64,000 bases of DNA from Hydnum rufescens UP504. Its lineage: Eukaryota > Basidiomycota > Agaricomycetes > Cantharellales > Hydnaceae. Shown piece after piece: positions 1 to 12,031 of this stretch. Under the pieces are notes generated by a model that did not search any database, was not told where the DNA came from, and worked only from the letters and a program-made list of their open reading frames with translations. Both the position numbers and the translations under genes were made by a program. Location of the stretch: the NCBI GenBank assembly GCA_014904985.1, contig MU129028.1, forward strand, positions 62,001-126,000. The letters run 5' to 3'. Each line of letters starts with the position of its first letter. Position 1 is the first letter of the stretch.

Positions 1-1418
1 TACCGAATCGACCATTGATGCGTCCAACCAGCTCGTTCACGGTCGAGCGAAGGTTCTGGTACTCTTCGACGTCCTGACGTGATGGAACTGCCAGCTGGAT
101 CAACACCACCTATACCGCAACCAAGTAAACTCGTACGTGAGGTCAATGCATAGAGAAGAGGGACCAAGTTATCGTGCACCTTGCCGATCCACTCAGGGTG
201 TTGAGTGAGAAAGACCTCGAGGGCATGCAGTTTTTGGGGGACCCCCTTGATATAATCCAAACGATCCACACCGACGATGAGCTTGACACCGGCAAAACGT
301 TTCTCCAGCTCTGCTATCCGCGACTGGACTACGGGTTTTTCCAGGCCCTAAACATGTCAAGAAGCGCACGTAAGCGAGCAGAGAATGATAAATATTCAAG
401 CAATTTACTTGGACGAATTGCTCGGGGTCGATGCCGATGGGGAACGTGCCGACGTGTGCATAATGTCTGGACAGCTCGACCCCATTTGGCATTGTCGGCA
501 AACCGAGGATGCGGGTACAGGAGGACAAGAAGTGGCGTGCGTAGTCGTATGTGTGGAAACCAATTAAATCAGAGTACAGTAGTCCAAGCAAGATCTCCCG
601 TCGCACGGGGAGAATCCTACAACAGAACAAGGAAGCGCAATGTAGTCAGCGACCCTTGAGGCAATAAAATATAAATGATAAAAAAGATGAGAGATGGATT
701 CCAACCGGTAAATTTCACTACTGGGGAACGGGGTATGCAGGAAAAAGCCAATCTTGATGGTGGACACGCCTTCCTCGACGAGAGGGGCCTCGTCGATCCT
801 GTCGTCGGCGATACCTTCCATGGTGCGAGCGACCTCACCACGTGGGTAGCTGTCAGCGCCTGGGAACATCCCGCGGAGGAACATGGGAAGGAGCATAAGG
901 TGGTAGTCCTGGACCCAGATCATGTCGCCCGTACGTGCTTGCTGGCGGACGGCTTTAGCGAAATAGAGATTTGCTTGGCGATACGCGAGCCAATTCTCTT
1001 CGTCAAAGTTCATCTCGCCAGGGTGGTAATGGAAGAGGGGCCAGAGGATGGAGTTGGAGAAGCCGTTGTAGTGTCTGTCAGCGAGGTCGTCATCGAGGTA
1101 GACGGCCTGACAGGAATACTCGTCCATGAGACGACGGTCGACAAGAGGACGATCCTTGAGAGGGATATAGAAACCAGGCCAGCCGATCCAGGTAAAATCC
1201 ATAGACTTCTTGCAGCCAGAGAGGGCGGAGACGAGGCCACCAGAGGACATCTTGAAGTGGTACTCGCCCGCCGCATCCTTGCTGATGGTGACGGGAAGGC
1301 GATTGCTGACCACAATGAGCCGTTTTGAGTCGCCAAAGTCCATAGGAGCAGTACCGGTGGCCGAGAAGACAGATCTTGGAGGAGCGGGCTGTTCTTGCTC
1401 TTGTAGTTTTGTAGACAT
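1..1418 (-). CDS. TPS1: Trehalose-6-phosphate synthase (partial, 3' end beyond window)
   Basis: Makes trehalose 6-phosphate from UDP-glucose and glucose 6-phosphate, the first step of trehalose synthesis in the cytosol. The ATG at 1418 opens a protein with the GT20 landmarks in order: RLIVVSNRLPVTI near residue 33, GGLVSAL, WIGWPG, VWVQDYHLMLLP, then FFLHTPFPSSEIYR. A first intron (about 617-702) joins IYR to ILPVRREILLGLLYSDLIGF. A second intron lies after GIDPEQFVQ and before GLEKPVVQSRI. A third intron (about 112-190) precedes the last visible exon, which is still open at base 1. VGVDRLDYIKGVPQKL, a sugar-nucleotide-binding segment, is intact. About half to two thirds of the usual roughly 500 residues are present. 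The family assignment is secure. The lack of a phosphatase domain cannot be judged because the end is missing. Confidence 0.93.
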
Positions 1419-1722
1419 CCTTGTGGGAGATCACGGATCACCGGCAACCGTTTGGCGCTTGATCAGCCCAAGTCTTTGAAAAATGCTACCAACACCAAGA
1501 ACGGAAACTACGTCACAATAATCGGATCCAAATTCACCCCTACACGTTCGCATCTTGTTAAAAACAAACGGAATATTGAGGGTGTGTATGGTGCATGTCA
1601 TCGCGGCAGATTCAAGAATTAAGGGGGGCGGGTGGAGCAAGATCATCTCACTAGTACCGCTAGTACAGAACGCCCGTCCCCCTCAATATGGAGGGGAACG
1701 ACATGGGAGCAACAATTGATAA

Positions 1723-4301
1723 CTACAGTGTACCTTCAGGTGAGGGATCGAAGTCTCCCCACTCGGGCGTCGTGTGAACGATATCAGCAATCTCGCGCAA
1801 GCAACACCCTACATGATCTTGATACATCCCAGGGTTTCTAGCGTGCAGGATTCGATAGAGTCCGAATGCTTCTTTCCAGGCATCCACGGAATCGAACGGG
1901 CGGCCGGCACAGCGCAGATGCTTTCCCAGATCGCTGAGAGCTCCCGCGAGGCTCGCACGCCAGTGGTAAGGATTTCGCGTGGCGTAAAGGCGCCGATAGA
2001 GCGTGACAGCTTCATAGCTTGCATTGCATGCGTCTCCCCACAATTCGGCTTTCGCTGCGTAAATGGCGTGGTTTGAGATATGGAGTGCCAGATCCTCCAG
2101 GCAATCCTCGGGATGCAAAGCAAAAACGCCACGCATGAATGAAGTAGCCTCGAGAGAGAGATCGTACGCCTCATGTGCACGGCCTGCTCCATCCATCACA
2201 TGGGCGTATTCAGATAAAGCCACGCCCAGATCACCTCGATATAGATCCGGGTGCTGATCAGCCAAACCCCGATAAAGATTCACGGTCTCCTGAATAGCCT
2301 TGGTGCGCTCGTCGGTGCGATCTGGAAGGTCGGCCAGTGCAATTGCATGATTCAACAACAGGAGCGCAAGGCCGGCAGCAGAGAATGTGTCGGACTGGAT
2401 TTCATGAATCCGACGTCGAGACTCCACGAGGGCTCGCTGTATTTCAGCTGCATCATTGTTGCGACCAAGAGTGGAAAGGGTGGCAACCAGTGCGTTGTGC
2501 GTGCTGAAAAAGAGGTCCTCGTCCTCAGACGAGAACTCGTTAGAGATCTTGCATGCATGTTTCTGAGCATCAAGTGCTGCTAATGATTGACCGAGATTGT
2601 TTAAAGAGATTCCAAGATAGTTCAAAGCATGCGAGTGCAAGTACCTGACACGCGGCGAAGAAGTGGAGATGCCTTCGAGAATACCAAGGGCTTTGCGGCA
2701 CAGAGGTAACGCATCGTCGAATCGTTTCTCGAGGATGCTAACCCCTGCAAGGTCCAGAAGACTTTTAGCGTTAATGTGGGCGCTCTTGGCGCCTCCCAGC
2801 TGTCGGCCGCCGAAGGTCTCATCTCCGAGTTTACGCCGAAGGCGATCGGCAGTGCATGGCTTTCCAACCCAGGTAGGGTGGTACACGAAACCAGCAGCTG
2901 CAACGTGCTCCACAATACTGAGCATGTTGCGTCGCGCAAACCAACGGCAGTTCTCCGTCAGTAGGCGATACCGATTGCTTGCAGCCGACGTTTCATATAG
3001 TTGTCGCGCCAATTTGTCAAGGAGCATGTTCTGCCTTGCTGATGATGGGGTCTCTGCGAAGCTCTTAGTCTGAATATCGAAGACAACTGACGCAAGCTCG
3101 TCGTCTGGAGACTTGCGAAGACCCTCTTTGGTGGTGGAAAAGGAAATACTTTCTCGCAGCTCTGCCCCCCCTATGATAGGACCTATACTGTCAGATCGAG
3201 GAGCATCTAGGCGCGCATTGAGCCTCGCAGCTCTCTCTACCCGTAGCCAATTATCAGGAGGCGCACGGCTGTCCCGACAAAATGAAAACACCACGTATTC
3301 ATGGTGGATCGGAGTCCGCTCGCGAAACAAATGCACGCTATGCATAGTTCCGATATTGGAATGGATAGAGGAAAAAGATGACAGCGACGAAGGACTCCTT
3401 GCAAGTGAAGACCAGCGACTGAAGATGTGAATGGGATAAGTACTCTGTCGTGCGGTACCGGATTGCAAGAGCATGGCCCGCTCAATACCGCACATGTCGT
3501 CCTGTTCATTGCAGAAGAATATTGAGTCCTTCTGAGCAAGATAGACCATAAAATAGCTGACTTTAGCTCCCGAAGTAGATGCACCTCCACCAGAAATGCA
3601 TTCGAGCAAGGGCACCGGGGACAGTGGATCCTAGCAAGAAAATGAGTATACCGATAAATACTAGAACCATATTAGTACCGACTAACCAAAGGGGTCCGTG
3701 GTTTATCCCCCGTGGCTCGAACGAACGTTTCCAATGCCCGAAGTATGTCCAACTTCTTTTTTTTGGGAGCCCGTAGACAAAGTAACAACGCATCCAAATC
3801 TCTAGACAAACACGAACAAGATCGAAGGTTCGCCTCAGAAAACACGCATAGATATTACATACTTGGAGATCCGGCTGAACTTGGCGTGCTCGTTGATGAC
3901 TTCTCTCGCGGAAAGCGGTCGCAAGGCACGAACTTGCCTTTCGATCCTATAAATCGCTTCGATCGAAGTTTCGGCTACAGCCTTGAGATGCTTATGGGTA
4001 GATGTTCTCCAACCGAAGGTCCTCAAGATGGAGCGAGAAGGCGGAGTGATTAATCGAGAGATGATGAGTTCTGCCTCTTTAAGATCAGGCGCCAGTCTCA
4101 CACACATGGAACCGAGACCGCCGATAAGAGGCTCGGCCTCTAGGGCGTCTGGGTCATTATCAGTATAGCCCTCTATGCCACTCAAAAACTGGCCAAGAAG
4201 GGCCTCTGGGGTGACTGTTGCCAGTTAATTTGAGATATGCGCGCAGAATGCTCCACACACTTACGACCCAGTATTATTTCGCCATCTGAGGCGTCCGCCA
4301 T
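1723..4301 (-). CDS. Tetratricopeptide-repeat protein
   Basis: Large protein of unknown role. Its C-terminal half consists of degenerate TPR-like helical hairpins, for example segments ending in LPLCRKALGILEGIS, LAALDAQKHACKIS, YDLSLEATSFMRGVF and VDAWKEAFGLYRILH. Such repeats usually hold protein partners. The main exon is open from about 3615 to the stop at 1723. I place the start at the ATG at 4301 (MADASDGEIILG). A 5' intron with donor GTAAGT then leads into TPEALLGQFLSGIEGYTDND, and further introns lie near 3770-3840 and 3630-3690. Multi-TPR proteins of this kind are numerous in Agaricomycetes. I saw no NTPase motif upstream of the repeats, so this is not a classic STAND receptor. Exon joins between 3600 and 4301 are inferred. 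Confidence 0.6.
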
Positions 4302-4513
4302 CCAGGTAGGGATTGCAGTGGACAAGGCGATGCAGACTGGCGGCACTGTGGCAGTGGTCCATTACATAATCCACGCAGTCCGATTTCTGCCAAAAAATCA
4401 GAAAAAAAAGCCTCTCATGGCTGTCTTGGTGTGCAACTTGTGCAGGAGCAGCCACTCCAAGCGTCCCGCCCTATCCTGTATGATGCGAGTGGCAACGTGA
4501 TTCGCGAAGGACC

Positions 4514-5276
4514 GATGGACTTTGACGCGACTGGCCGCTGCGTTCGTGATCGCTCGGATTACGCGGGAAGACAGCAACCCTTCGCCAGGCGATGCTTCAC
4601 TTGCGGGTAAGGACCCCCAATTCATTCTATTTTCTGCTAGTTTTACACTAATTTTAAACTTCACGTGTCAAGCTCCGTCGCGATGTGGCCTGGGCAGACA
4701 TGCCCGTGGCCCACTTAATTCTCCGGACCACGATGATCAGAATCAGCAGGCACAGGCGCCAGATGATGCCTTCCCCCCGTTAATGTGCGAGGCATGGTTC
4801 GAGCACCAGCAAATGGTGGCAGAACCAGTCGCGAACTGGTCGACGCGTCGTTTGAAAGCATGCGGGTGTGGAGGAAGCTCATGTCAAGGCGGGATGCACG
4901 GGGGAGGTATCGGCGCGTGCGGATGCGCGCGCGAAGGCAAAATGTGCACCGTACTCTGTGGTTGTGGTGGACAGTCAGTTTAATCCTTGTCCTTTTGCCC
5001 CTTGCAGTCGCGTTGTCGGTACTGATTCTCTCCACGCGACGAAACCTATCTTTCAAACTGGTCCCCTTATAGTCTTCATGGCGATTGCTTCAGTCCGATG
5101 GCCCCCGTAGGCCCCCTCCGGTACAGAAGAAGTGCACCTGCTCACTGGGATGTCAGGTAGTAGGAGACGGGGTTGGTTCTTGTGGATGTGGATCGGCTGG
5201 GATAGGTTGTGGTCCGCTTTGTGGATGCGGTGATGGCTGCCAAAATCCGTATAATGAACGATATCCCCGTCGATAG
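4514..5276 (+). CDS. Small cysteine-rich protein with CXC (tesmin/TSO1-like) clusters
   Basis: Two dense cysteine clusters are encoded in separate exons. The first, around 4860-4975, has KACGCGGSSC followed by GACGCAREGKMCTVLCGCGG. The second, around 5130-5250, has KKCTCSLGC followed by GIGCGPLCGCGDGCQNPYN. The spacing C-x-C...C-x3-C-x-C-x2-C-x-N resembles the CXC metal-binding repeat of tesmin/TSO1/LIN54 proteins, which bind zinc and can bind DNA. An intron (about 4608-4670, donor GTAAGG) splits the N-terminal part. The frame is open further upstream to about 4290 but has no ATG before 4514, so the start is uncertain. A metallothionein-like role cannot be excluded from sequence alone. Confidence 0.5.
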
Positions 5277-6061
5277 ATAATCCTAATCGTCATCACTCCT
5301 TAATAAATCCACTAGTGTTACAATTCCTCCATCGAGTCGTAATATGTCGACAAAAGATTGCGAAGGGATCCGGATGTCTTCACGGCCGGTGTTGGGGGGT
5401 CATTTAGACCCCTCGTCGCGGTTGTCCAGCGGTGCCGTTTACCGACCAGGAAGTCAATGCTTGGAGAGATGGAAGATGGGAGCACCACACCATCCGGCGT
5501 CGGCCTCTAGGGCTTCGAGACAGGTGTTGGTATGTGTCACTTCCCAGCCTAGCCTTTGCGATCAAATCCCATTGACATGAGGATCACCTGCCCATAGCTC
5601 TCTATCCACCAGCAACGGATCAATGCATATGGTGATAGGTGCTCGCCTAAGACCAATACTTGAATGTCAGATCAGAGTAAAGTGCCGGTACCTGGGGTGG
5701 GCGGTATCCGTTCACAGGCAAGACACAAGATACGTGCACGGCACTCAATATCCGAAGTACACGAGCTGCTGTCTGAAATGGAAAATGAACCTCAAGCACA
5801 AGTGGTCGTTCGGTGCACTTATCAAGGCACATGGCCAATAGCTGGCAATACCATATGCACTTGAACCGTACAGCATCGGCGCAGATCACACACAGTGCAG
5901 TCCAATCGTCCAGCCTAACGTCTCTCGGACGCGGCTCTTCAGCCGAGATAAGACGACACCAGTGTCAAAGCACGAAGAGTGGAAAACGGATGAGCGTATA
6001 TATTCCTGTTACAACGAGAAGTACACAAGAATTAACCTCGACCCAGTAGCAGCAGGCACAC
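5277..6061. other. Intergenic stretch without recognisable gene
   Basis: Lies between two convergent genes (the CXC protein and ribosomal P0), so it holds both 3' ends. Only short, compositionally unremarkable frames occur. I see no RNA gene or repeat. Confidence 0.5.
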
Positions 6062-7368
6062 TTAATCGAACAACCCGAAGCCCTAGAAAAAGAAAGAAAA
6101 GAAAAAAGAGTGAGCACTAACGAAAAAACAATTGGGAATAGATGTCTATGCATACCATATCTTCATCGGACTCCTCCTTCTCCTCTGCCTTTTCTTCCTT
6201 TTCTTCTTCTGCTGCTGCAGGGGCGGCGACCTCGGCGACGGGAGCAGCAGCAGCGAAGGCTTCTGGATTCGCAAGATATTCCTTGACCTGTGCAAGGGAA
6301 ATCCATAAGAGGTTAGAACCCTGTCAAATCCATACAGAAGCTCCCGAAACAATCAAAAAAGGTTAACAGGCCTCATCCATCAGGGTAACTATGACATTTT
6401 ATATTAAACTTCAAAGCGCGATACGCTCAGGATTTTCAGTGATTAGAGTCATCACTTGGATGTTGGGCCAGCCGGGTAACCGGAAAAATGGAGACAAGAG
6501 CAAAAGCACGAAGAACAGACGCTCACCTTCTCAGCACCCTCGAAGGTGTAATCTGTAGCAATAGAAACGGCGAGGACGTTTTTGTAGGCTGCGACGAGTA
6601 AGTGCGACACGGAAACGATCGTGGGGTACTTCAGTGCCAGGGAGATCGAGGCCACAGTCTTGATCCCAGACAGGAACCGGTCGATGAGCACTTGTTCATC
6701 AATGTCCAGCACGTCGGACGAGAAGACATTCCCGTTGTCGAAGATCTGGACCACCTGCATACCGTACGTGAACGGCGAGATGTTCAACATGTTGAGCAGT
6801 GTCGCTTCTGACGATCCAACCCGCGTGCCAGCAGTGACGACTTGCACATCGCCCACAATTTCGATTGTCCCACGTGCGATCTTGGTAGGGATGCGGAGCG
6901 CCTGGAAGAAAGACGTCTTCCCGGGTTCCATACCAGTGTTCCCACCGGGAACGATGACGTCGACGGTAGCCAGGGCACCGGCACGCGCGGGTGCAGCAAC
7001 TTTGTTGGCTGTGATGATCGTGCGGATCTCTTTGAGGTCATCGTTCGTGAAGACGAAGCCAATGTTGCCACGGACGTGTGGGAGCAGACGTTCGAACTGT
7101 GGAAGTTCGCTAAGGATCGAGCGGAGGGCCCGGCGCACCATGGTGTTCTTTCCCATTAATACGACACCCTTCCCACGAAGAGCGACACGAATTTGATGCA
7201 TTTGGTTGGAGCCAACATTGTCAACATTGACAATGAAGATGGACGCTACAGCGAGATCCTTGAATAAATAAACAGGGCATCCAAAATGCAGAAATCCATA
7301 CAGTAGGTGTCCAAAAGCTCGCGAAGCTTAACAAAGTATTGTTCCTTATCGGCGCGAGTGCCACCCAT
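6062..7368 (-). CDS. RPP0: 60S acidic ribosomal protein P0
   Basis: Central protein of the large-subunit stalk. It anchors P1/P2 dimers and recruits elongation factors. Exons are 7302-7368, 6527-7245, 6156-6287 and 6062-6082, with GT-AG introns of 56, 239 and 73 nt. The spliced CDS is 939 nt and encodes 312 residues, the usual P0 length. The start is [19 protein letters not shown]. The rRNA-binding core carries [27 protein letters not shown]. An alanine-rich hinge leads into the acidic tail, and the last exon of only 21 nt encodes GFGLFD plus stop, the universal P-protein terminus. A frame read without splicing would lose this hexapeptide. It is intact and surely expressed. Confidence 0.97.
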
Positions 7369-7725
7369 TTTGATCTGCACATCTCGGTTAGTCGTTAACT
7401 TGCAAAGAGGAAGCACGCATCTCACTCTTTAAGCGTTGGACGGTAGTAGATGTGGTGAGTGGTGACAGAGCCTCCCAATGACCTCTGCCGTCGAAAACGT
7501 GAGCAAGGCCGATCCAAGAAGTCATACATAGCGTACCGTTTGGGTTCAAAGGATTTTTCAAGACAGTGTCAGAATGTGGAAGTGAAGGTGGAAATTTGGT
7601 TCCGGCGATATATCTGTACAGTTACCCGGCCTTTACCGAAGCCTGCGCCCAACCAAGGGTCTCCGTCTGCGACTGATAAATATGTACGCATACGGTACTC
7701 ATACAGTACTAAACAACAATCTCAT

Positions 7726-9105
7726 CTAGGTAGGTGTTTTAACGGAAGTGAAACTGTAGTAAATGAGCATGATCGAGAGTGCGCATCTCTCGAACTGGTC
7801 CTTCGACATAAACAACAAGGCCTGCGACAGAACCGCCTTGGTGATCTGGGCACCCATTCCCTGTATACAATATATCACAACGTGAGCAAGTGCATAATGA
7901 CAATAGGGCTCCGAAAAGCATGCGAACCTTGTACCACCCGAGGAAGCCCTCTCGTTTTAAGACTCGGGTCAACACATCTAATGCACCTTTGTACTTCGGC
8001 TCCCGCTTCACAGGCGCTAATCCCTTTTCAGCCGCATCTTGTTCATCCTGTTTTCCAGAACCTCCCGACGCTTGTACGCGCACTTTGGCCATGATATATG
8101 GGTATGTAACCTGCGAAGCCGATCCACATTAGCAAACCCTCGACGAAAGCGCCTGCCCATACGTACCACGGTGGCAAGGGACTTAGACAGTGCCCCTACG
8201 ACAAATGACCTGCCTGGCGACAGCTTGGCATTCGCTGGCTCGTTGAAGAGTACGACTGACTTGACGCGCTCAAACATCCCATACGTGATGGCCGGGTTAA
8301 CAGTGAGGATCAGACTGGCTCTGATACCTAGCCAGAGCCCGGAGATACCATCCTCCGCGATGATATCACGCGCAACCTCTAAGAAAGAGTCTCCTTTGGG
8401 TTTCACGCCGGCTGCTTTCTCTTCCGGAGTCAGTGTTCTACCAGTGCCGACTTGTTGCCTTGTGGCAATGACCGCGACCGGGATGGTGAATATTTGGGCG
8501 AGAGCACCAGCCAAAGCCCCAAGCGCAAGTTCGGCAGCGGTAGAGAGAGACGGCACTTTGGATCCAGAGGGGAGTAATGCCGTTTTCCGTCGGATATAGG
8601 TGCCCCGCACAAAACTATAGAAAAAGAAATACGCATATTCTGTGGCAAAGACAGAGCTCCGGATCAATACTCAGCCTGGCCTATGCCTGTGATAATAATA
8701 CGACACTAGGACGTACGTGTAGAGAAGGTGTTGAGCATGCTAGCTCCGAATCCTTTATAAAAGCCCCATACACCTTCTTCATTCAAGATCTTGAAGAGCA
8801 GAGAAAGAACTGAAGCCGAGGTTTTCTCCTTGTCGTTGCTCACGGTGGTGGCAGCCTGGATGCGGGTCTTTACACTGTTGGTACCACGGTCTATCAATAT
8901 CCGGTACATTTCTATGCAGCTATCGGTGCTCCTACGTGTCTAATGGGTATACAACGCTGTCGCAGAACGTGCACTGTGAACTTGGGGGGCAAATGCAAAT
9001 ATAGCAACGGAGTACCCACGCATTCGCAAATACACCCCCAAGTGCGCCTGCGAGAGCATGACCGAATGGAGTGAGCTGCGCGACCGGTTTTGAGGCAGCG
9101 ACCAT
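7726..9105 (-). CDS. Peroxisomal membrane carrier of the mitochondrial-carrier family (PMP47/ANT1-type)
   Basis: Solute carrier likely exchanging ATP/AMP or a related cofactor across the peroxisomal membrane. Exons are 9020-9105, 8936-8956, 8717-8874, 8167-8639, 7928-8110 and 7726-7860. The CDS is 1056 nt and encodes 351 residues. All five introns (56-77 nt) follow GT-AG. Three repeats carry the Px(D/E)xx(K/R) signature or variants of it: YPLDTVKTRIQ after the second exon, IPVAVIATRQQ in the middle repeat, and YPYIMAKVRVQ in the third. The segment YAYFFFYSFVRG in the second helix is typical of the PMP47/SLC25A17 branch, not of mitochondrial ADP/ATP carriers. The 21-nt second exon is unusual but is needed to complete the first signature. 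Substrate is inferred from the subfamily. Confidence 0.88.
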
Positions 9106-9653
9106 GGCGAAAAGCAGGATATTGTATTCCGCACAAAAACCTTGATCCGCTCACTAAATTCCAGATTGTTAACCGGCTACCGCCTTGGTACGGGATTCGG
9201 ATCTTACCTTAGCCTTGCTTAGGTAATACATACCCGATGGGAAAGCCCGCGTGGAATTCGAACACACGGATAAATTAGGGAAATACGGTCAACGGTCTGG
9301 GACTCGCAGCCCGGCGAGGTAAAACGCGGGATCTCTCAGTGTACAGCTGAGAGTTAGTCCGGGGGATCATCCATGTCTCCAGGCATAAACTCATAGGCGA
9401 GAATTACGATATTATGAAGGACGTGGCGCTCAGCGCTAATGGATCCCATGGCAGAAATAGTCATGTCTGCAAGAACATCAGCTTCAGCCCGATCGAGGTA
9501 TCACAAGTACATGAGGTATCGTTAGGATAAGTCTGAGAGCTCTACACCCCCTTACAGATAAAAAACAGTGCTTTCGCGACCTATCTCATTGGTGTACGCC
9601 TCGATTTCACTCGCACTCCTCCATGCGTCTTGAGCGATATTCTTCCACCCACC
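9106..9653. other. Intergenic stretch
   Basis: Contains an isolated 7-bp hairpin CTCTCAG/CTGAGAG with a 7-nt loop near 9334-9354, and a tRNA B-box-like string on the minus strand near 9255-9270. No complete cloverleaf could be folded, so no RNA gene is called. Confidence 0.45.
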
Positions 9654-11857
9654 TCACCAAAGACTCCGCCATCGCTTCCCCCTCTTGCTTTCGCTTTCCA
9701 CGCCCTGGTTTCCTTCCCGACGCCGCCTCTCTTTCATTTCGGCCCCTTTCGTCCACGCTTCCTCCACAGCACTCCCCCAATCACCGTCTTCATACTTTTC
9801 CCTCGAGAACTCCACCCCGACACCCTGTTCCTCGAGGAGAAGCTTAAGGCCAAGTTCCTCAATAATCGCAGGTCGGGGCACTGACAGAATCACCGATGGC
9901 GTAATCAGCTACACGCGGAAAAACTCTCGATGGGGCTACTTTCCACGCACCATATACGAACGGTGTTCCTGAGTCAATCGCCTCAGCCACGGTCCCATAG
10001 CCTAATTTGCCAAGCAGGACATCTCCGATAACCATCAGGTCCGGCATGTAAATGTCGCGGGGAGCGACATACAGGCCTTCGGGAAGATCACTTTCTTGGC
10101 CCCAGTCGTCTCCCGCTCCACACACAACGGCGATCCATGTCTGAGATGATGGCAGCAGTTGTGGGATGATGGCATTAGCCTGACCCCCATTTTCGGCGAC
10201 GGGGGATTCGGCCAGTTCCTCGTGAATCGTGGGGATAATGGAAGAGGGGAACCTATGCTTGATAGGAGAAGAGGGGTTTGCCACGGGTCCTGGTGCTCCA
10301 GGGATGAATAATTGTGTGGGTGTGACGATCATACGGGAAGGGGCAGAGGCGTGTCGCTGCCGCCGTTTCAGCACAGGATCGTTAGTGCCAGGGGGCCATA
10401 AGCGAAGTGATTGAGACATGGAACTGGCGCGGAGGTGGGGGACATGAGGTCGGATACGGCCCTCGAGGACTCCGATTGGTAGGGGAGGTATATCATTATG
10501 CGGCTGGACTTCGTTCGTTTCTGGAGCCAATTCAGGACTAGATTGTATCGAGGGACTCGCGTTGGCGCTCCCAGGTCTTCTGAATTTCTGGCCGCCAAAG
10601 CTTACAATAAGAATTCGAGTGACCCCCTCACCGTGGAGATGGGGAGGGACACCGATGGACTCGAGAAATCTGGAGCGGCCAGAAGCCGTAAAGATGTCTG
10701 GAGATGGATGCCTGACTATAAGAGGCGCGGGATAAATGGCTCTCTGACGTGACGTGCATGATGTTGAAAAGGGGAAAGGAACCAGGGGGTGAAGGGGGAT
10801 CGAGGAGGCAGAACCTCGGTACCGTTTCAACATGTCAACGATTCCCGGGTGGAAACTCTTTGTGGAATGGGATACCCATCCAGTAGCAGGCAGAGCTGGC
10901 TCTACAGAAAATGAAGGTATAGGAATCGCACCCGGCAACAAATAGAGCAAGTCGGCGCATTGATAGTCACGTCGCATTTGAGATACTAGGGGTTCTAGGT
11001 CATGTTCTCGAAGGGGTTCATATGCTGAAGAATCGTCAGGAATTCCTGGAACCAGGGTAGAATTTGGGGAATGGTTCTTTGTGGCCCAGGGGGTATCTTT
11101 GGGTATATCGCTGGCAAGCCATGACCAATTCGAGTCAAATCTATATCGTTATAAGCATTATTCTAGAAATAATCGCAAACACCTCATCAGGACTCACGTA
11201 AAGTTAGTTATAAGAACACTTTCAGGGCTGCGTGTTAGTGACTTGGACTGTTGAGTATTGTGATTTCTTTCACGATACCTCGGCAATCCGGCCTCGTTAG
11301 CGGCGGCACTAAAGTGAATAAAAATGAAATAGTGACGCCATCCGTAAGGAGATAACCACGCACCAGGCGAGAAATACAGCATCGCTCAAGACGCAATCAA
11401 TCCTCTCACTACGCATCCACAGAGCTTCCTCAGCAAGTTTCTCCTCTCGATGTTTGATAAAGTCGCGCAAAACTTCGAGACTTCGTTTTCGATCCACACT
11501 ACACACGACTGTGTTAATCAGCAATGCACACAATAATACTAAATAAATGACGTACCTGTAAGCGACTGGCTGGGAAATCACTGGATCCACCTCCGCATAT
11601 CGATAAAGAGCTCCCAATGCGAGACATTCAGAAAACACGACAGAGGGGGCAGTGGAAACAACGATGATTTCGATAGGGGGACTGGGAGTCGAGGACTGCT
11701 TGGAAAGTGTGAGCAGGTGACATGAGATCGCTGTTACACGTGTGGCATGACCAAATCCATGTCCTGAGCAGTAGTATGCTAGTCTCAGAGGATCTCTCAT
11801 CCTTTGCTCCGCGCACGAAGTCGAAGCTCCTGTGGTATTGCGCTCGGATTTTTCCAT
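9654..11857 (-). CDS. GT-B fold protein resembling the N-terminal domain of L-arabinokinase
   Basis: The N terminus contains LRLAYYCSGHGFGHATRV, the glycine/histidine loop that opens the MurG/GT-B-like domain found before the kinase in plant L-arabinokinases and in stand-alone fungal proteins. The C-terminal half holds MPDLMVIGDVLLGKLGYGTVAEAIDSGTPFVY, a pattern typical of the nucleotide-sugar-binding lobe (gap, GYGT, then E near the end). A long low-complexity insert rich in Pro/Ser (about 10250-10560) separates the two halves. The ATG at 11857 is used; 11800 is an alternative. Introns are evident near 11520-11580, 11010-11180 and 9885. No sugar-kinase (GHMP) domain is seen, so catalysis is not claimed. 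Confidence 0.62.
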
Positions 11858-12031
11858 GCAGTGGCTGTGGCCTCGCTGGTCCAACACCACCAGGTATAAA
11901 CTACATAATAGTCCCTATTACATATGACAATAGTAAAACCACATACACCGATTCAAACCACGCAAGGTCCATCTACCATTCCCCCAGGTACATGAAATAT
12001 AAATAACATAGTGAACCAGCAGCGAGCACGA

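Noticed and set aside
675..1328. 217-codon plus-strand frame opposite TPS1
   Set aside because: Lies entirely within the well-supported TPS1 exon and has no family resemblance. It is an antisense shadow.
3563..3793. Small membrane protein suggested by a hydrophobic stretch (VLVFIGILIFLLG)
   Set aside because: The stretch falls in a likely intron of the TPR gene, between exon text on both sides.
9240..9345. Possible tRNA on the minus strand (B-box-like GTGTTCGAATTCC and complementary 7-nt ends CCCGCGT/ACGCGGG)
   Set aside because: The T-arm that fits the B box is out of register with the acceptor stem, its stem has a mismatch, and no D-arm or 7-nt anticodon loop folds. At best a tRNA relic.
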